Shown here in pieces: positions 61,323 through 64,000 of a stretch of DNA of 64,000 bases. The notes beneath the pieces are model-generated. The model was not told the DNA's origin and did not search any database. It worked only from the letters and a program-made list of their open reading frames with translations. The translations under genes and the position numbers were made by a program. The stretch's first letter is position 1; every line of letters starts with the position of its first letter. The stretch is from Amycolatopsis oliviviridis (GTDB taxonomy: Bacteria > Actinomycetota > Actinomycetes > Mycobacteriales > Pseudonocardiaceae): assembly GCF_014654365.1 (NCBI RefSeq), contig NZ_BNAY01000001.1:1-64000 (forward strand), written 5' to 3'.

Positions 61323-62182
61323 AGTCCACGGAACGCACCATCGTTTTCGACGAGCTGGCCGGGCAGTACGACAACACCGGCGTCGAGTTCTTCGGCCCGA
61401 TCGCGCACAAACTGCTCGAACTGCTCGGCCCGCGGCCGGGGGAGCACGTGCTCGACGTGGGGTGCGGCCGGGGCGCCGTGCTGTTCCCCGCCGCGGCCGC
61501 CGTCGGCCCGGAAGGCCGGGTGCTCGGGATCGACATCGCGGCGGCGATGGTCACCGCGACCGCCGCCGACGTGGCGGCCCGCGCACTCGAACACGTCGAG
61601 GTCCGGGTGCTCGACGGCATCGCCCCCGACCTGCCCGCGGAGTCGTTCGACCTGGTCACGGCGAGTATGAGCGCCGCGCATTTCCCGGATCCGTTCGCCA
61701 CGGCGGAGCACTACGCGGGGCTGCTCCGGCCGGGCGGCCGGATCGGGATCACCGGTCCGGTGCCGCCTCCCGCGCTGTCCGAATGGGACCTCGGCGCGCT
61801 GCGGGTGGACCGGATCATCGCCGCGGCCGACCCGGCCGCGCTCGCCGCCGCGCATCCCAGGGTCGCCGCGCTCTACGGCGAGTTCCCCTTCGGCAGGCCC
61901 GGCCGGATCTGCGACGCGCTGCGTGCCGCCGGATTCACCGAGGTCGCCGAACAACGCCACGACGTCGTGCTCACGGCGCCGACGGCGCAGGCGCTGATCG
62001 ACTGGACCTGGTCCAACGGGTTGCGCGTGTACTGGGAACTGGTGCCTGCCGGACGGCGGGAAGAGGTCGCCGCGGAACTGGCCGCCGAGCTGACCCGGCA
62101 CGCCGGCGACGGGCCGGTGACCGCGGTCTATCCCGTCTGCCACTACCTCGGGCGGCTGCCCGGGACCGGAGGAACGAAATGA
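61316..62182 (+). CDS. SAM-dependent methyltransferase
   Basis: 288 residues; the ATG at 61316 (overlapping the P450 stop) has GAGGTG 8 bases upstream, and a GTG at 61319 is an alternative. Motif I is HVLDVGCGRGAVLFPAAA, followed by VLGIDIAAAMV and the ESFDLVTASMSAAHFPDP block. The C-terminal substrate-cap region, with the aromatic-rich ALIDWTWSNGLRVYW, resembles natural-product O-methyltransferases. Nocamycin carries a methyl ester made by a pathway methyltransferase (NcmP, as I recall). An O- or carboxyl-methylation of the P450-oxidised product is therefore a reasonable proposal, not shown by sequence. Confidence 0.88.
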   Translation: MVKSTERTIVFDELAGQYDNTGVEFFGPIAHKLLELLGPRPGEHVLDVGCGRGAVLFPAAAAVGPEGRVLGIDIAAAMVTATAADVAARALEHVEVRVLDGIAPDLPAESFDLVTASMSAAHFPDPFATAEHYAGLLRPGGRIGITGPVPPPALSEWDLGALRVDRIIAAADPAALAAAHPRVAALYGEFPFGRPGRICDALRAAGFTEVAEQRHDVVLTAPTAQALIDWTWSNGLRVYWELVPAGRREEVAAELAAELTRHAGDGPVTAVYPVCHYLGRLPGTGGTK

Positions 62183-62994
62183 CCACGATGCCGGTATGGC
62201 GGAGCCTCGGGCCCGACCCCGGCGGGCCGATCGTGCTCGCGGTGGACTACGCGGCCACCGGCCGCCCGGAGGCCGCGTTCGGCGATCTCGCCGTCGGTCA
62301 CCCGGTGTGGGAGACGGTGCAGCCGCCACTGGGCGCGGAAGAGGGCTTCGGGCTCGCCGACTACGTGGACGGCTGGCTCGCGCGGATCCCGGACCGCCCC
62401 GTCGAGGCCGTGCTCGGATACTGCGCGGGCGCCGCGTTCGCCGGTGAGCTGGTCGCCCGGCTGTCCGAACGCACCGGCCGGCCGGTGCCGCTGCTGCTGT
62501 TCGATCCCGAGTCGCCGACGCCGCTGACGATGTACTACCAGTACCGCAAGGTGGTGGAGAGCCTGGCCGGGATCCTCGGCGCCGAGCGGACGGCGGCCGC
62601 CGTCGCGGACGGCGACCGGGTCATGGCCGACGCCGACGGCATCGAGCAGACGGGCGCGGCCTTCGTCCGGATCTTCTGCGGTGCCGCGCGGGAGGCTTGC
62701 GTCGAGGCGGGCCTGGAGGACGAGTACGTCGAGGAGCTCACCGGCACCTACCGCTCGTTCGTCCGCTACCTCACCGCGGCCTCGCAGGCCGATCACCGCG
62801 AGCGCTGGGCGGGTGCGTACGTGTTCAGTTCGGCCACGCCCACCAGCGGCCTGAACCCGCTGGACCCCGTCGCGCGGGCGGAACTCACCGACCGGGAACT
62901 GCGCTTCGACGTCGAGCACGCCGACCTGTTGCGGGCACCGGCGGTCGCGGCCGCCGCCACCGAGGTCCTCGTGAAAGAGAAGGTGTCGCGGTGA
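62179..62994 (+). CDS. Cysteine alpha/beta-hydrolase, candidate NcmC/TrdC-type Dieckmann cyclase
   Basis: 271 residues; the ATG overlaps the methyltransferase stop (ATGA). It has an alpha/beta-hydrolase nucleophile elbow with Cys instead of Ser: GYCAGA, Cys82. Asp109 (LLFDPES) follows 27 residues later and His247 (VEHADLL) lies near the C-terminus, giving a Cys-Asp-His set. As I recall, the nocamycin Dieckmann cyclase NcmC uses Cys89, Asp116 and His253, nearly the same spacing. These enzymes release beta-ketoacyl-aminoacyl chains as tetramic acids. The PKS here ends in a beta-keto thioester with no thioesterase, so this protein is the expected off-loading enzyme. A generic type II thioesterase is less likely, because those use GHSxG. 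Confidence 0.85.
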   Translation: MTTMPVWRSLGPDPGGPIVLAVDYAATGRPEAAFGDLAVGHPVWETVQPPLGAEEGFGLADYVDGWLARIPDRPVEAVLGYCAGAAFAGELVARLSERTGRPVPLLLFDPESPTPLTMYYQYRKVVESLAGILGAERTAAAVADGDRVMADADGIEQTGAAFVRIFCGAAREACVEAGLEDEYVEELTGTYRSFVRYLTAASQADHRERWAGAYVFSSATPTSGLNPLDPVARAELTDRELRFDVEHADLLRAPAVAAAATEVLVKEKVSR

Positions 62995-64000
62995 CCGGGG
63001 TCGAAGCGCTGAACGACACCGTCGAGCGGGTGGTCGCGGACCTCGTGGCCGATCCCGCCGGTGGCCTGTACCCCTCGGTGTACGAGACGGGGCGGCTGGT
63101 TTCGCTGGCGCCCTGGCTGGCCGGGCACGACCGGCGGCTCGAATTCCTGTGCTCCGCGCAACAGCCGGACGGGGCGTGGAGCGGGCCCGGCACGGTCGCG
63201 CTGGTCCCGACGCTCAGCGCGGTGGAGGCACTGCTCGCCGCGGGGCGGACCGGCGACGTCGTCGACCGGGGACTGTCCGCCGCCACCCGGCTGCTGGCCG
63301 AGGCAGAGCGGAACGGCCTGCCGGAGACGCTGATCCCGTTCCTGATCGTGCCCGCGCTGGTCGCCGACATCAACACGCGTCTCGGCCACGAACGCCTCGC
63401 CCTGCCCGAAGGCCTCGACCCGGCGGCGCTGACCGCGCTGCGCACCGACGGCTGGCGGAATCCGGTGTCGGCGTTCTATCTGGAGATCGTCGGCCCCGCC
63501 GCGGTGGGCTCGGCCGCGGTGACCCCGGTGGACGGCGTGATCGGCTGCTCGGCCGCGGCCACCGCCGCCTGGCTGGGCCCCGAAGCCCCCGCGCCGGACA
63601 GCTCCGGCGACGCGTCCGCGGACTTCCTGGTCCGCACACAGTCCATTTTGGACGGTCCGGTCGCCGGGCTGACCTCGATGACGTACTTCGAGCGCGCGTG
63701 GTCCTACCGGGTGCTGGCCGCGGCGGGCGCGGAACCGGCGGACATCGCGCCGCTGCTGGCCGGGCTGCCCGGCGACGTGGGCCGGACGGGCGCGCCCTCG
63801 GCACCGGGGGCGGCGGCCGACTCCGAATCCGCGGCGCTGCTGCTGCTCGCCGAGGCCGATCGCACCGGCACCGTGGCCGAACCGCACTGCCTGTGGGAGT
63901 ACGACCGGGACACGCATTTCCTCACCACCGTGCCGGTCGGCGCGCCGTCGGTGATCAGCAATGCCCGGGTGCTGGAGGTGCTCGACCGGTACCGGCGGCA
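62991..64000 (+). CDS. Class II terpene-cyclase-like protein (3' end beyond window)
   Basis: A GTG start overlaps the preceding stop (GTGA); 336 codons are visible and the frame stays open to the edge. The alpha-alpha-barrel fold of the prenyltransferase/squalene-oxidase-repeat family is recognisable from SVYETGRLVSLAPWL, the QW-like QQPDGAWSGPG and the late block ISNARVLEVLDRY. The protonating DxDD motif of true class II cyclases aligns with DSES (277-280). The catalytic acid position is thus Glu279 and the last Asp is lost, so ordinary copalyl-diphosphate-type chemistry is doubtful. Its place in the tailoring operon suggests an acid-catalysed ring closure of the polyketide, such as ketal formation. 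That role is inference. Confidence 0.78.
   Translation, partial: MTGVEALNDTVERVVADLVADPAGGLYPSVYETGRLVSLAPWLAGHDRRLEFLCSAQQPDGAWSGPGTVALVPTLSAVEALLAAGRTGDVVDRGLSAATRLLAEAERNGLPETLIPFLIVPALVADINTRLGHERLALPEGLDPAALTALRTDGWRNPVSAFYLEIVGPAAVGSAAVTPVDGVIGCSAAATAAWLGPEAPAPDSSGDASADFLVRTQSILDGPVAGLTSMTYFERAWSYRVLAAAGAEPADIAPLLAGLPGDVGRTGAPSAPGAAADSESAALLLLAEADRTGTVAEPHCLWEYDRDTHFLTTVPVGAPSVISNARVLEVLDRYRR

Noticed and set aside
62991..64000. Canonical diterpene cyclase implying a terpene product
   Set aside because: The DxDD motif is replaced by DSES in the visible part, and no prenyl diphosphate synthase or class I synthase is nearby; the operon is otherwise polyketide tailoring.
1..64000. CRISPR arrays, tRNA or rRNA genes, transposases
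   Set aside because: I saw no regularly spaced short repeats with unique spacers, no cloverleaf with CCA-type ends and no transposase motifs in any gap or frame I examined.

Overview
The window is high-GC actinobacterial DNA. Codon use, the lipid/CoA catabolic genes, the giant modular polyketide synthases and a family of long perfect intergenic hairpins suggest a Pseudonocardiales genome such as Amycolatopsis; that genus call is inference. It falls into a housekeeping/catabolic left arm (1-12.4 kb) and a biosynthetic gene cluster (about 11.6 or 12.7 kb to beyond the right edge).

Left arm: a tightly overlapping minus-strand operon (373-6533) encodes an HMG-CoA-lyase-like enzyme, two enoyl-CoA hydratase family proteins, a class III CoA-transferase, an AMP-dependent acyl-CoA ligase and a nitronate-monooxygenase-like flavoprotein. 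It is followed upstream by a MarR regulator and a divergent MFS (ACS-family) importer. Two copies of the same 21-bp operator (AGYGTTGA-N5-TCAACACT) flank the MarR gene, one in front of the operon and one between marR and the transporter, so this looks like a self-contained substrate-inducible regulon. A SAM methyltransferase, an S9 prolyl-oligopeptidase-type peptidase and an SDR follow.

Cluster core: five collinear type I PKS genes (12691-50413) encode a KSQ loading module plus eight extension modules. Signature residues predict an acetyl starter (malonyl-AT with KSQ) and extenders mM, mM, M, mM, mM, mM, M, M (mM = methylmalonyl, M = malonyl). Beta-processing is KR, none, KR, KR (with a decayed DH), A-type KR, DH+KR, DH+KR, none. 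There is no thioesterase. The predicted product is a 4-methyl-2,4-dienoyl beta-keto thioester carrying a polyol/ketone tail, the acyl chain expected for a dienoyl-tetramic acid antibiotic of the tirandamycin/streptolydigin/nocamycin/Bu-2313 group, with one more ketide unit than I expect for tirandamycin.

The tailoring genes fit this. A GH16-family protein follows the PKS, as does TrdE, the atypical dehydratase of tirandamycin. Downstream are a P450, a methyltransferase and a small alpha/beta-hydrolase with a Cys-Asp-His arrangement like the NcmC/TrdC Dieckmann cyclases. A class II terpene-cyclase-like protein runs off the right edge. The glycine-loading NRPS that this model requires is not in the window and should lie beyond 64000.

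Regulation and self-protection: a PadR repressor is divergent from a HelD/HelR-like RNA-polymerase-associated helicase. Dienoyl-tetramic acids inhibit bacterial RNA polymerase, so a HelD protein inside the cluster suggests target-protection self-resistance. A LAL-type LuxR activator is present. Three cluster promoters (PKS, flavin monooxygenase, P450) share TAGGGG-like direct repeats at 11-bp spacing, a helical-phase layout typical of SARP-type activators, yet no SARP gene is seen here.

Long perfect inverted repeats occur at 91-323, 11475-11529 and, as a row of four, 51328-51707. All lie at 3' ends or between convergent genes.
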